Assembly: GCF_030316825.1 (NCBI RefSeq)
Contig: NZ_JASZYU010000001.1
Coordinates: forward strand, 310,001 to 374,000
Direction of reading: 5' to 3'
Length of the DNA stretch: 64,000 nt
From: Variovorax fucosicus
Lineage (GTDB): Bacteria; Pseudomonadota; Gammaproteobacteria; Burkholderiales; Burkholderiaceae_C
The first letter of the stretch is position 1. Each line of letters starts with the position of its first letter. The translations under genes and the position numbers were made by a program. This document shows positions 1 through 10,792 of the stretch, piece after piece. Under the pieces are notes generated by a model, which was not told the DNA's origin, did no database searches, and saw only the letters and a list, made by a program, of their open reading frames with translations.

Positions 1-2329
<2,329 letters not shown>

Positions 2330-2635
2330 GAGTTCTCTCGGGGCAGCATGCTCGCCTGGCAGGCGGGCGGGCGGTCTTGACGGTTCTTCGGATGCACCGC
2401 CCCACGGAAGTTTCGGGCAGCTTTAAGAACTCCGATGTAGGAGGCCACTGACACGGTCAAGACGGCAGTTCGCGGCGGCTCTCAAGGGAGCCTGCACGGT
2501 GGGCAAACAAAGTTCGCTTGTTGCGAGCAAGCCAAGGACGCCACCACATAGCGCTTTTTTCTTACACGACGCGTGATGCTCGATTCGGACAATTCGCAAA
2601 TGTGAAGTTCTCACATTACGGGGCAGAACAGGTCA
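2330..2635. other. Intergenic region between divergent genes, less GC-rich
   Basis: This 306-bp gap separates the minus-strand HAMP gene from the plus-strand gene at 2636. It is clearly more AT-rich than its surroundings between about 2440 and 2635, as expected for a divergent promoter region. It contains the inverted repeat at 2599-2617. No convincing coding sequence was seen; a 63-codon reverse frame at 2423-2614 has no features of a protein. Confidence 0.5.
2599..2617. promoter_or_regulatory. Inverted repeat, possible operator
   Basis: AATGTGA and TCACATT form perfect 7-bp arms separated by 5 bp, 19 nt upstream of the start at 2636. The arms match the half-sites of CRP/FNR-family operators (TGTGA...TCACA), but the spacer is 5 rather than 6 bp. 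It could instead be a different dimeric regulator site or a short mRNA hairpin near the start of the 2636 gene. Confidence 0.35.
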
Positions 2636-2878
2636 ATGACTGCTGAGCTTTCCAATCTTCAGTGGGGCTTGCGCTTCTTCGCTAGCGAGTGCGGGAGCTC
2701 GCTCACCGCGGAGGTCACCTACAAAAAGAAAGTGGTGTGTCGTCTCTCCCATCTGGCGGGGAACATGACACCGGAGGAGGTTCGTGAAGTTCTGCTGAGC
2801 AAGGCGCTGGTGTGGATTGCGGACTACCAGAGGCGCGATCATTCCGGCGATACCGTTGTCGGCGACTTGATGGACTAG
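2636..2878 (+). CDS. Small hypothetical protein (80 aa)
   Basis: An 80-codon frame starting ATG and ending TAG immediately before the next ATG at 2879. The protein is soluble and mixed in charge, with a VxYKKKVVCRLSHLAG stretch followed by a helical MTPEEVREVLLSKALVWI segment. I do not recognise the family. The ribosome binding site is weak (CAGGTC). The frame looks real because of its ordinary amino-acid composition and its exact abutment to the following gene; the pair probably form one small transcript starting near the inverted repeat at 2599. Confidence 0.55.
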   Translation: MTAELSNLQWGLRFFASECGSSLTAEVTYKKKVVCRLSHLAGNMTPEEVREVLLSKALVWIADYQRRDHSGDTVVGDLMD

Positions 2879-3187
2879 ATGATGCCCTCCACCGAAAACG
2901 GGCTGCGGCCAAGCAATGGCGCTCCAATCTCGTTGCGCCCGAGGCCAGATACGGCGCGCAAGAGGGCGGCGGCATTTCGGCTTCGTGTCGACCGCGCCGA
3001 GGACGGCACCTACCACTGGGTGATCAGCAAAGTTGTCGGCTTGAAATCCGAGGTCTACCTTGCCACTTCGTGCGAGGCTTACCGAAGTTCGAGGGAAGCG
3101 TTGCTGCAAGGTGCCGGGGTACTGGAAGAGGGCATGAACTCCTCCAAATCATTCAAGGCCGAGGACGAGGGTTCGACGCGCCCTTGA
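2879..3187 (+). CDS. Small hypothetical protein (102 aa)
   Basis: Starts at tandem ATG codons directly after the stop of the preceding gene, so translation is likely coupled. The core (residues about 30-85) reads as an alternating beta pattern (FRLRVDRAEDGTYHW, then VISKVVG) followed by a helix with EAYRSSREALLQGAGVLEE. This pattern resembles small one-domain proteins of the DUF1508/YegP-like kind, but the match is too weak to name. The tail is polar. It converges on the exonuclease gene 14 bp away. Confidence 0.5.
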   Translation: MMPSTENGLRPSNGAPISLRPRPDTARKRAAAFRLRVDRAEDGTYHWVISKVVGLKSEVYLATSCEAYRSSREALLQGAGVLEEGMNSSKSFKAEDEGSTRP

Positions 3188-3201
3188 CACGACTGCACCG
3201 C

Positions 3202-3975
3202 TCAGCCTCTCAACTCCACCCAGGCCGGCGCGTGATCGCTGGCGCCATCCAGGCCGCGCACGGCACGGTCGACGCCCGCGCCCTGCATGCGGGTCGCAGC
3301 TTTCGGGCTTAGCAGGAGATGGTCGATGCGCATGCCGGCGTCGCGCGGCCACCGGTTTCGCAGGTAGCTCCAGAAGGTGTAGAGGGACTGCTTGGGCGAT
3401 TGGCGTTGCAGCGCATCCGTCCATCCTTGGTCCAGGAGCGCCTGGTAGGCGGCGCGCGGCGCGGGCTGCAGCAGCGCGTTGTCCTTGAAGGAGCGCGTGG
3501 CATAGATATCGGCGTCGGTCGGCACGACGTTGTAGTCGCCGGCCAGCACGACCGGATGACCTGAGGCCAGCAGCGTGGCGGCGTGCCGGTTGAAGCGGGA
3601 GAACCAGTCGAGCTTGTAGGCGAACTTGGGGCCCGGCTGGGGATTGCCGTTGGGCATGTAGCAGCAACCGATGACCAGGCCGTTGACCGCCGCCTCGAGG
3701 TAACGCGCCTCCTTGTCGGCAGGATCGCCCGGCAGGCCACGGCGAATCTCGATCGGTTTGCCGCCATTCGCCAGAATGGCAACACCGTTCCAGCTCTTCT
3801 GGCCCATCACCAATGCCTCGTATCCGATTGCGCGGAGTGCGTCATAGGGGAACGCGGACTCCGCGCACTTGAGTTCCTGCAGGCAGACAACATCCGGCGC
3901 CGTGACGTCCAGCCACGCGCGCAGCGGGTTGATGCGCTTGCGGACGTCGTTGACGTTGTACGTGGCTATCCGCAT
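3202..3975 (-). CDS. xth: Exodeoxyribonuclease III (AP endonuclease)
   Basis: A 258-residue protein of the ExoIII/APE1 endonuclease-exonuclease-phosphatase family, which cleaves DNA 5' to abasic sites and removes 3' blocking groups in base-excision repair. The start MRIATYNVND is typical. The LQELK motif carries the metal-binding glutamate (residue 34), GDYNVVPTDAD holds the catalytic Asp/Asn pair, and the C-terminal SDHAP has the conserved Asp-His. The start at 3975 was chosen because the family begins exactly with MRIATYN; an upstream ATG at 4038 would add 21 unconserved residues. Length is normal. It is transcribed towards the two small genes. Confidence 0.9.
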   Translation of the reverse strand: MRIATYNVNDVRKRINPLRAWLDVTAPDVVCLQELKCAESAFPYDALRAIGYEALVMGQKSWNGVAILANGGKPIEIRRGLPGDPADKEARYLEAAVNGLVIGCCYMPNGNPQPGPKFAYKLDWFSRFNRHAATLLASGHPVVLAGDYNVVPTDADIYATRSFKDNALLQPAPRAAYQALLDQGWTDALQRQSPKQSLYTFWSYLRNRWPRDAGMRIDHLLLSPKAATRMQGAGVDRAVRGLDGASDHAPAWVELRG

Positions 3976-4292
3976 GGTGCGGCCCGGGGCCATGAGATCC
4001 AGTGGGTGTCGGCGTGGCATGACCATTGCCCTGAGCATGGCGACTTCGCGACGCGCCCGCGTAGGTCGCGGCCGTCAGCGCATGCCCGTCTTGCGGCATG
4101 CCCAGCAAGCGCGCCCCGCCTGCCCCTGCGCGCAGAGCAAGGAGCTGCAGCGCCGCGGCGCGGGCTTCATAAGCGGCGGGAAGCCCTACGCCCTGACGCG
4201 CGACGTGCCGACCTGTTCTGCACACGCGCGCCGTACCTTGAGATGCGCTGTCCAGTCGGCCAGCGATTCCGCAATGACCCAAGGAGACTCTC
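3976..4292. other. Intergenic region with a short hairpin
   Basis: A 317-bp stretch between the divergent exonuclease gene and the small exported protein at 4293. The inverted repeat GCATGCC/GGCATGC with 8-nt loop lies at 4080-4101. The 3' end carries the strong AAGGAGA ribosome binding site for the 4293 gene. Several open frames cross it, but none shows protein-like conservation. Confidence 0.4.
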
Positions 4293-4562
4293 ATGAACTT
4301 CACGACACCGCTTTTCGCGGCACTGCTTTTCGGCAGTGCAACGCTCGCCTCGGCCCAAGGCACGCCCCCCACGCTCGCCTCGCCCAATCCGGCGACAGCG
4401 GCCGGCCAACAGAGCCCTGCCGGTGGCCCCATGGGCACGACCGGAACGCTGCCGCAGAACCAGGCGCCCACGGCCGCCCCGGCCCCCGCTGCAGCACCCG
4501 CGCCCGCACCCATGGATTCAACAGCGCCGCCGATGCGCCGGGCACGCGCCGACCGCAACTGA
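4293..4562 (+). CDS. Small exported Pro/Ala-rich protein
   Basis: An 89-residue protein preceded by a strong AAGGAGA site. Residues 1-22 form a clear Sec signal peptide ending LASAQG. The rest is low-complexity, dominated by Ala, Pro, Gly, Thr and Gln, with an AAPAPAAAPAPAP tract and a short basic C-terminus. It is probably intrinsically disordered in the periplasm or on the cell surface. No family is recognised. It sits just ahead of the L,D-transpeptidase-like gene in the same orientation, so an envelope role is plausible but unproven. Confidence 0.65.
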   Translation: MNFTTPLFAALLFGSATLASAQGTPPTLASPNPATAAGQQSPAGGPMGTTGTLPQNQAPTAAPAPAAAPAPAPMDSTAPPMRRARADRN

Positions 4563-4619
4563 TCGCGCGGCACACCCTGCCGAGGCTCCGCCCCCGGTCT
4601 CTCTTGCTGAGGATTCGAG

Positions 4620-5252
4620 ATGTCGTTTCACACCCGCGGAGCCCTCCGGCTCGCCGCACTGCTGCTTGCCGCGCTGTGCGCCAACGGGGCGTCCGGGGCG
4701 GACAGCCCAGACACGCCTTCCGTCGCCGCGCAGCACTTTGCCGCTGCCGCGGTGCGCGCGGGCGACAACCAACGCTTGCCTTTCGCCGTCGTCGACAAGG
4801 TGAACGCCCGCGTCTGGGTATTCGGTACGGAGGGTGAGTTGCGCGGCACGGCACCGGTATTGCTGGGCCTCGCGATCGGCGACGAATCGGTGCCGGGCAT
4901 CGGCGAGCGAAAGATGTCGGAGATCAAGCCGGGCGAGCGCACTACGCCGGCGGGCCGTTTCATGTCCGAGCCGGGTCGCAACCTGCGCGGCGAGGACATA
5001 GTCTGGGTCGACTACGAGGCTGCGGTCTCGATGCACCGGGTGCGCGCAACGAACGCCGCCGAGCGCCGGCTAGAGCGCCTCGCCTCGCCCAGCGTGCGAG
5101 ACAACCGGATCTCGTTCGGCTGCATCAACGTGCCTGCGGCCTTCTATGACCTGCACATCCAGCCGGCATTTGGGCAGGCGCGTGGCATTGTCTACGTGCT
5201 GCCCGAAACGCGCGACCCGCGCGATCGCTTCGACTTTCTCGGAACGCCTTGA
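4620..5252 (+). CDS. L,D-transpeptidase-like (YkuD-fold) periplasmic protein
   Basis: A 210-residue protein with an N-terminal signal peptide (about residues 1-26, ending GASGA). The C-terminal part has the YkuD catalytic signature ISFGCINVP with presumed nucleophile Cys168 and an upstream His139. L,D-transpeptidases make 3-3 peptidoglycan cross-links or attach lipoproteins to the wall. The signature is a variant: the usual motif is SHGCIRL or SxGCxR, and here Gly-Cys-Ile-Asn replaces Arg with Asn. That leaves open a specialised or degenerate enzyme. GAGGA precedes the start. It forms a three-gene same-strand group with the 4293 and 5406 genes. Confidence 0.75.
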   Translation: MSFHTRGALRLAALLLAALCANGASGADSPDTPSVAAQHFAAAAVRAGDNQRLPFAVVDKVNARVWVFGTEGELRGTAPVLLGLAIGDESVPGIGERKMSEIKPGERTTPAGRFMSEPGRNLRGEDIVWVDYEAAVSMHRVRATNAAERRLERLASPSVRDNRISFGCINVPAAFYDLHIQPAFGQARGIVYVLPETRDPRDRFDFLGTP

Positions 5253-5405
5253 CTCCACCGCACGCGGCGCGCAGGCGCCCGGCTGTAGGTCGGCACTGGC
5301 AGGGCCCGCAGCCTGCAACCTTCACATCGACAAGCGCCTCGGCGCTGTCGAACCCGAAGCTCACGGTACAACTTTGGTTTCCCTCAACGAACCAGGAGAC
5401 ATTCC

Positions 5406-5930
5406 ATGATTGATCGAGACGAAACCCGTGTGCCCGGGAACAACGAAGACTCGCATCCCGCTGCGACGGGCATTGGCGCGGTGCTCGGCGGCGCTGCTGG
5501 CGGCGTGGCCGGCGGCGCTGCAGCAGGCGCGGCGATTGGGGGAATGACGGGCCCTGTGGGCGCCGCCGTCGGCGCCACTATCGGTGCGGTGGCTGGGGCA
5601 CTGGCCGGCCGCGGCTTGGCCAAGGCCGATCCGGTCGCGGAGGATGCCTATTGGCGTGACAACTACTCGACTCGTTCGTACGTGGATGCAGGGTCGAATT
5701 ACGACGACTATGCCCCGGCGTACCGCTACGGTGTCGACGCCTTTTCGCGCAACCCCGATCGCAACTTCGACGACCTTGAGCCGGAGTTGAGCCGCGATTG
5801 GGGAACAGCCCGTGGACGCTCGTCACTGGAGTGGGAGCGCGCCAAGCACGCCTCGCGTGACGCGTGGCAGCGCCTGAGCGACACCGTGGAGCGCGCCGTG
5901 CCCGGCGACTCGGATCGCGACGGCCGCTAA
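5406..5930 (+). CDS. Glycine-zipper protein, hypothetical
   Basis: A 174-residue protein preceded by AGGAGA. Residues about 20-75 are a long Gly/Ala-rich zipper (repeated GAAxGGxAGG and GAxxGAVAG patterns), typical of small membrane-inserting or outer-membrane-associated proteins. The second half is hydrophilic, rich in Asp, Tyr and Arg, with a NYDDYAPAYRYG segment and a predicted helical end. No signal peptide precedes the zipper. It probably associates with the envelope, perhaps under osmotic or oxidative stress, but no experimentally defined family is recognised. The gene ends before a strong terminator. Confidence 0.7.
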   Translation: MIDRDETRVPGNNEDSHPAATGIGAVLGGAAGGVAGGAAAGAAIGGMTGPVGAAVGATIGAVAGALAGRGLAKADPVAEDAYWRDNYSTRSYVDAGSNYDDYAPAYRYGVDAFSRNPDRNFDDLEPELSRDWGTARGRSSLEWERAKHASRDAWQRLSDTVERAVPGDSDRDGR

Positions 5931-5957
5931 GCGTCGCGCCATCGCTCTGCAACAACG

Positions 5958-5985
5958 AAACGGCCCGCGAGGGCCGTTTTTGTTT
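5958..5985 (+). terminator. Rho-independent terminator
   Basis: AAACGGCCC and GGGCCGTTT pair around a GCGA tetraloop, followed by a T-rich tract (TTTTGTTT). It lies 27 nt after the glycine-zipper stop codon and closes the 4293-5930 gene group. Confidence 0.85.
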
Positions 5986-6054
5986 AGGCGAAACGGAGCA
6001 AATGGTGCATTCCGGTGAATGCGCCATGGGCGCCGCCGCCCTGGAGCGCGAGAT

Positions 6055-7095
6055 TCAAGATGGGTTTTCCGTTCGCCGGACGCTGCGCCGCTGGCCGGAG
6101 AAGAACTGCAGCATTTCCTCGCTCGCATCCGGACCGAACGGATCGGCGAACGATCCTTCACTGCTTCCGCCCGACCACGCGTGCTGCGCATCGTGCAGCG
6201 TCCAGTGCTTACCGCAGACGCCGGAGCCGTCACGGGAATGGGTTCGGCAGGTAGCGCGCCGCCCGTCGGGGCCGGTGCTTTCCCCCGACACGTAGGGGCA
6301 ATCCAGGCCGAGCGATGCCTCGATGACGTGCCTGCCGTTCACGGGGTTGACCGTGGCGTCCTTGTCGCCGTGGAACACGATGGTCGGCATGCCGCTGGCG
6401 GCTGTGTCGGCCCGCACGACGGTTCCTCGCATGGCGGCCAGGGCGGAAGACAGGTTCGATCCGGCGCGCGCCGCCAGGCCCGAGTGCACGCCGACCGCCG
6501 CGTACACGTCGGGGTAGAGCTCGCCGAGCAGGGCAGCCATCGCACCACCGGCCGACAAGCCTGCGACGTAGACCCGATCGGGGTTCACCTGGTGCTCGCG
6601 CACGATTCGCAAGGTCAGGTCGGCGATGCGCGCAGGTTCGCCCTGGCCGCGCATCTGGTGCGCCTGCTCGAACCAGTTCCAGCACCGCTGCATATTGGCC
6701 TGCGCAGATTGCGCGGGATACAAGACGATGAAGCCGTGCCGTTCGGCCGCCGCGTTCATCCGGGTGCCGACCGCGAAGTCGTCCGGATCCTGGCCAGCAC
6801 CATGGAGCATCACGACCAACGGCGCCCCGCGAAGCGGTGCAGAAGTTGGAACGTACAGGCCGTGATCGTCATGCCGTTGCCCACTCTGGGTGGAGGGAAC
6901 GGTCGCGCCCGCGCCCTGCGATGGCGGCGCAAAAAAAGAGGCGCCCACCTCCGACGCGACCTGTAACCAGGAGAAAACGGATGAAGGGAGGGGAACGAGT
7001 TTTGCATGCAGGCACTGTCTGTTTGCGACGAACCGCGCTGTGGTGAGCTCAGGTCGCGCACTGAAGTAGGTGCAGAACCCGGCCGCACCGCCCAT
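6055..7095 (-). CDS. PHB-depolymerase-family esterase, N-terminus uncertain
   Basis: Encodes the catalytic core of the esterase/PHB depolymerase alpha/beta-hydrolase family: the oxyanion segment LVVMLHGAGQ, the nucleophile motif GLSAGG, an acid in HGDKDATVNPVNG and a catalytic His in the DAQHAWSGGS region. Such enzymes hydrolyse short polyhydroxyalkanoate oligomers or acyl esters. The first in-frame ATG in the intergenic space is at 7095 and gives 346 residues, but the first ~85 residues do not resemble the family and contain no signal peptide. A downstream alternative start, or a truncated or frameshifted 5' end near the A-run at 6933-6939, is possible. It lies downstream of the ABC permease on the same strand. 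Confidence 0.65.
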   Translation of the reverse strand: MGGAAGFCTYFSARPELTTARFVANRQCLHAKLVPLPSSVFSWLQVASEVGASFFAPPSQGAGATVPSTQSGQRHDDHGLYVPTSAPLRGAPLVVMLHGAGQDPDDFAVGTRMNAAAERHGFIVLYPAQSAQANMQRCWNWFEQAHQMRGQGEPARIADLTLRIVREHQVNPDRVYVAGLSAGGAMAALLGELYPDVYAAVGVHSGLAARAGSNLSSALAAMRGTVVRADTAASGMPTIVFHGDKDATVNPVNGRHVIEASLGLDCPYVSGESTGPDGRRATCRTHSRDGSGVCGKHWTLHDAQHAWSGGSSEGSFADPFGPDASEEMLQFFSGQRRSVRRTENPS

Positions 7096-7151
7096 TTCGC
7101 TGTAGAGCCGCGGCTGACACGCGAAGTGCCGTGAGCGCGCACGCCTTCCGA

Positions 7152-8024
7152 CTAGCGCTGCTGCCCCCATCTGCGGACCGTGAGCCGCTCGAGCGTGGCG
7201 AAGCCCAGGCTCTCGACCGCCAGGCCGATCAGCACCACCATCGCGAGCCCTGCGAACACGCGGTCGGTGTAGAGCTCGTTGCGGTTCTGGAAGATGTACC
7301 AGCCGAGGCCGCCCTTGCCCGACGAGGCGCCGAACACGAGTTCGGCCGCGATCAGCGTGCGCCAGGCGAAGGCCCAGCCGATCTTCAGCCCCGAGAGGAT
7401 CGCCGGCAGCGCAGCCGGCACGAGGATCTGCAGCACGTAGCGCAGGCCCTTGAGGCCGTAGTTGCGGCCGGCCATGCGCAGGGTTTCGGGCACGCCCTGA
7501 AAGCCAGCGTAGGTGTTGAGGGCCAGCGGCCACAGCACCGAATGCATCAGCACGAAAACCAGGCTGCCACGCCCGAGGCCGAACCACAGCAGCGCGAGCG
7601 GCAGCAGCGCGATCGCGGGCAGCGGATTGAACATCGAGGTCAGCGTGCCCAGCAGGTCGCGGCCGATCTGCGTCGACACCGCCAGCGTGGTGAGCGCGAA
7701 CGCCAGCAGCACACCGGCGACATAGCCCTGCAGCAGCACGGCCAGCGAGATGCGCACCTTCTCAACCAGTTCGCCACTGGCGAGCCCCTCGACCATCGCG
7801 CGTGCGGTGGCCAGGAAGGTCGGCAGCAGCAGGTCGTTGTCCTGCCAGCGCGCGGCCAGCTCCCAGAGAACGGCGAGGACGACCAGGATCACGCCCTTGC
7901 GCAACCAGCCCTGGGCCCACAGCCGCGTGGCGAGCGGCAGCGCGCGCTCGACCGGCACCTCGGTGAACGCCGCGAGCGGGCGCTCGTACTCCGGGCGAAC
8001 CGGCGGATCGATGATGGCGCTCAT
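7152..8024 (-). CDS. ABC transporter permease, sulfonate/taurine type
   Basis: A 290-residue inner-membrane permease of the SsuC/TauC (BPD_transp_1) family with about six hydrophobic segments. The coupling-helix EAA-type motif lies near ILVPAALPAILSGLKIGWA. The start at 8024 is set by ATGA overlap with the ATPase gene stop. The N-terminal 40 residues are a cytosolic extension. It should form the membrane channel for the periplasmic receptor and ATPase encoded upstream in the same operon (9828 to 7152). Substrate is probably an organosulfonate, given the adjacent TauD-like dioxygenase and the encapsulin/cysteine cluster; this is inference from context. Confidence 0.88.
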   Translation of the reverse strand: MSAIIDPPVRPEYERPLAAFTEVPVERALPLATRLWAQGWLRKGVILVVLAVLWELAARWQDNDLLLPTFLATARAMVEGLASGELVEKVRISLAVLLQGYVAGVLLAFALTTLAVSTQIGRDLLGTLTSMFNPLPAIALLPLALLWFGLGRGSLVFVLMHSVLWPLALNTYAGFQGVPETLRMAGRNYGLKGLRYVLQILVPAALPAILSGLKIGWAFAWRTLIAAELVFGASSGKGGLGWYIFQNRNELYTDRVFAGLAMVVLIGLAVESLGFATLERLTVRRWGQQR

Positions 8025-8818
8025 TGGGGCACCTCGTCGAACAGCAGCCGGTGGATGCGTTGCGCGGCGGCCTGGAATTCCGTGCCGCCCTGGCTTTCGA
8101 GCGTGAAGCCGTGGCTGTTGATCTCGGCACGCATGCGGCCCGGGTGCGGCGACAGCAATGCGATGCGGTTGCCGACCACGAGCGCCTCTTCGATCGAATG
8201 CGTGACGAAGAGCAGCGTGAAGCGCACCTCGTCCCACAGCGCGAGCAGCTCTTCCTGCATCTTGCGGCGCGTCAGCGCGTCGAGCGCGGCAAAGGGCTCG
8301 TCCATCAGCAGCACGCGCGGCTGCATCGCGAGCGCGCGGGCGATCGCCACGCGTTGCTTCATGCCGCCCGAGAGCTGGTGCGGATGCACGTCGGCGAAGG
8401 GCGCCAGGCCAACCTTGCCGAGGTAGTGCATCGCGCGCTCCGCAGCCTCCTTGCGGCCGAGCGTGCGCGACGCCAGCAGCGGGAACATCACGTTCTGCCG
8501 GACCGTCTTCCACGGCGGAAGCTGGTCGAACTCCTGGAACACGACGATGCGATCGGGCCCTGGCGCAACAACGGCGCGGCCGTCGAGCCGGATCTCACCC
8601 TCCACCGGCGCGATGAATCCGCCGATCGCCTTGAGCAGGGTCGACTTGCCGCAGCCGGAAGGGCCGAGCAGCACGAAGCGATCGGCCTCGTGGAGGTCGA
8701 AGCTCACGCGGTGGGTGGCCCGCACCACGCGCTCGGGTGTGCGGTATTCGAGGCTGACGCCATCGACCTGCAGCAAGGCTCCGTCGCCAGCGTTGGCGAC
8801 AGGCGCGAGGGCGGCCAT
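8021..8818 (-). CDS. ABC transporter ATPase, sulfonate/taurine type
   Basis: A 265-residue nucleotide-binding subunit with Walker [10 protein letters not shown] (residues 52-60), signature LSGGMKQR (149-156), Walker B LLMDEP (170-175) and the switch-like THS. The family is SsuB/TauB. It starts in a TGATG overlap with the receptor gene and ends in an ATGA overlap with the permease gene, so the three transporter genes are translationally coupled. It energises import of the same substrate as its partners. Confidence 0.9.
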   Translation of the reverse strand: MAALAPVANAGDGALLQVDGVSLEYRTPERVVRATHRVSFDLHEADRFVLLGPSGCGKSTLLKAIGGFIAPVEGEIRLDGRAVVAPGPDRIVVFQEFDQLPPWKTVRQNVMFPLLASRTLGRKEAAERAMHYLGKVGLAPFADVHPHQLSGGMKQRVAIARALAMQPRVLLMDEPFAALDALTRRKMQEELLALWDEVRFTLLFVTHSIEEALVVGNRIALLSPHPGRMRAEINSHGFTLESQGGTEFQAAAQRIHRLLFDEVPQ

Positions 8819-9828
8819 CACGACCCCGGCTGCGCGTACGCTTCTTCGAAGAAATAGTCCTTCCAGGAGGCGGCCTTGTTTCTGACGACACCCAGCTTCT
8901 GGAGCTCGTCGGCATACACGAAGGTGCGGTGCGGCGACACCGTGAAATCGTTCTCCGGATCCTCGACGATCCGGCGCACCAGGTCGGGTGGCAACTTGGA
9001 CTTCTGCACCCGGATGAAGATATCGGCTGCCTTCGCCTTGTCGGCCTTGACGAGCTGTGCCGCCTCGACCAGCGCCCCGTAGAAGGCCTTGTAGGTCTTC
9101 GGGTTCTCGTCGTGGAATTTCTGCGTCGTGTAGAGCACGTTGAAGGTGGCTGGCCCACCCAGGATGTCGTAGGAGCTGATCAGCTTGTGAATGTTCTTGT
9201 TGGCGGCCAGGGCCTGGTAGTAGAACGGCGCGCTCGAGAAATGCGTGTTGATCTCGGAGCCGCCGGCGATCAGCGCGGCGGTGGCCTCGGGATGCGGCAG
9301 GCTCACCGAGATGTTGTCGAAACGCTTGAATTCGTCCTTGCCGAAGACGCGTGCCGTTTCGATCTGGAGCGTGCGCGACTGGAAGCCGACGCCCGCGGCC
9401 GGCACGGCGATCCGATCCTTGTCGCTCAGGTCCTTGATGGTCTTGACGGTCGGACTGTTCGACAGCAGGTAGTTGGGCAGCGAACCCAGCGCCGCAACGG
9501 CCTTGACGTTCTGCTTGCCGCGCGTGCGATCCCAGAGGGTGAGCATCGGCGGCACGCCGGCCGACACCACGTCGAGCGCGCCGGCGAGCAGTGCCTCGTT
9601 CATGGCCGTTGCACCCGAGATGCTGGCCCATTCCACCTGGATGTTGACGCCCTGCTGCCTGCCGTGCTTTTCGATCAATTTCTGGTCGCGCACGACATCC
9701 AGAAGCAGGTAGCCGATGCCGAATTGCTGGGCGATGCTGATCTTGCCTTCTGCGTGCGCGGCGAGGCTGGCAACGGCGAGACCGAGGCCGGCGGCGAGTG
9801 CGGCGGCTTTGCGTGTGAAACGGTTCAT
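8818..9828 (-). CDS. Periplasmic substrate-binding protein, sulfonate/taurine type
   Basis: A 336-residue receptor with a Sec signal peptide (MNRFTRK... cleaved after AAHA, about residue 26) and the NMT1/SsuA-like two-lobe pattern, including the SGATAMNEALLAGALDVV region. It should bind the substrate in the periplasm and hand it to the 8024-7152 permease. The mature protein has no Cys and only two Met, a composition often seen in sulfur-starvation proteins. It follows the TauD-like gene by one base and precedes the ATPase with a TGATG overlap. Confidence 0.88.
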   Translation of the reverse strand: MNRFTRKAAALAAGLGLAVASLAAHAEGKISIAQQFGIGYLLLDVVRDQKLIEKHGRQQGVNIQVEWASISGATAMNEALLAGALDVVSAGVPPMLTLWDRTRGKQNVKAVAALGSLPNYLLSNSPTVKTIKDLSDKDRIAVPAAGVGFQSRTLQIETARVFGKDEFKRFDNISVSLPHPEATAALIAGGSEINTHFSSAPFYYQALAANKNIHKLISSYDILGGPATFNVLYTTQKFHDENPKTYKAFYGALVEAAQLVKADKAKAADIFIRVQKSKLPPDLVRRIVEDPENDFTVSPHRTFVYADELQKLGVVRNKAASWKDYFFEEAYAQPGS

Positions 9829-9829
9829 G

Positions 9830-10714
9830 TCAGAAGGGCGTGTCGCCCTGGATGGTGGTTCGGTAGAGCTTGCGCCGCAGGTGGTCGGGCGTGCCGGCCG
9901 CAAGATGCATCACCGAACGGTTGTCCCAGAACACCAGGTCGTGCGGCTGCCAGCGATGGCGGTAGACGAACGCGGGCTTCACGCTGTGCGCGAACAGTTC
10001 GGCCAGCAGCGCATCACCCTCCTCCCGCGGCAGGCCGACGATGCCGGTCGTGAAATGCTCGCTGACGAACAGCGCCTTGCGGCCCGTTTCAGGATGCGTG
10101 CGCACCACCGGCTGCACGGCGGGCGCGACCTGGTCGACCTGCGCCTGCGAAAGCTTGGGCCGCCACGGGTTCTTTGCCCGCAGTTCCTCGTACTTGGCGA
10201 GGTAGCTGTGCTCGGCTTTCAGCGGCAGGATGCGCCGTTGCAGCGTCAGGCTCAGTGCTTCCCACGCCAGGTGCTGGTTGGCAAACAGCGTGTCGCCGCC
10301 CTCGGCGGGCAACTCCTGCGCGTGCAGCAGCGAGCCGAGGCTGGGTTTGGGCTTGTATGAGATGTCCGAGTGCCAGTAGGCGCCGGCGTCGCCAAGGCCG
10401 ATCGGCTCGCCGTTCTCCTTGATGTTGGAGACGATCAGGATCTCGGGATGGCCTGCCAGGTGGTACTGGTGCAGCACATGGATCTCGAGCGGGCCGAAGC
10501 GCCGGCTGAAGGCGACGTGTGCATCGGGCGACACCTGCTGGCCGCGGAACACGACCACGTGATGGTCGAGGTGCGCGCGATGGATGCGCGCGAAATCGGC
10601 GTCGTTGATCGGCTTCGAGATGTCGAGGCCGATGACCTCGGCGCCGAGCGGAGCGTCGAGCGGCCGGATCTCGAAAGTCTGGGCAGGTGCGTGAGGCGAC
10701 AGGACGGCCGGCAT
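9830..10714 (-). CDS. TauD/TfdA-family alpha-ketoglutarate-dependent dioxygenase
   Basis: A 294-residue Fe(II)/2-oxoglutarate dioxygenase. The facial triad is visible as His115-x-Asp117 (YWHSDIS) and distal His270 (SVMHLA), with 2-oxoglutarate-binding Arg near residues 281-285. TauD enzymes hydroxylate the carbon next to a sulfonate and release sulfite and an aldehyde; relatives act on alkyl sulfates or aryloxyacetates. It heads the transporter genes (stop TGA one base before the receptor ATG), as in tau operons. The protein has only one internal Met and no Cys. Start 10714 is the only ATG upstream of the conserved core. The exact substrate cannot be read from sequence. Confidence 0.88.
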   Translation of the reverse strand: MPAVLSPHAPAQTFEIRPLDAPLGAEVIGLDISKPINDADFARIHRAHLDHHVVVFRGQQVSPDAHVAFSRRFGPLEIHVLHQYHLAGHPEILIVSNIKENGEPIGLGDAGAYWHSDISYKPKPSLGSLLHAQELPAEGGDTLFANQHLAWEALSLTLQRRILPLKAEHSYLAKYEELRAKNPWRPKLSQAQVDQVAPAVQPVVRTHPETGRKALFVSEHFTTGIVGLPREEGDALLAELFAHSVKPAFVYRHRWQPHDLVFWDNRSVMHLAAGTPDHLRRKLYRTTIQGDTPF

Positions 10715-10792
10715 GAGGAAACCAGTGGCAGGTGACAGCGAACCGGCCACTGTAGGGGCCGGGTTCGCAATCGGGAACAACCGATTTCTTGC

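Noticed and set aside
2423..2614. 63-codon minus-strand frame in the left intergenic region
   Set aside because: No ribosome binding site, odd composition and coverage of the presumed promoter region.
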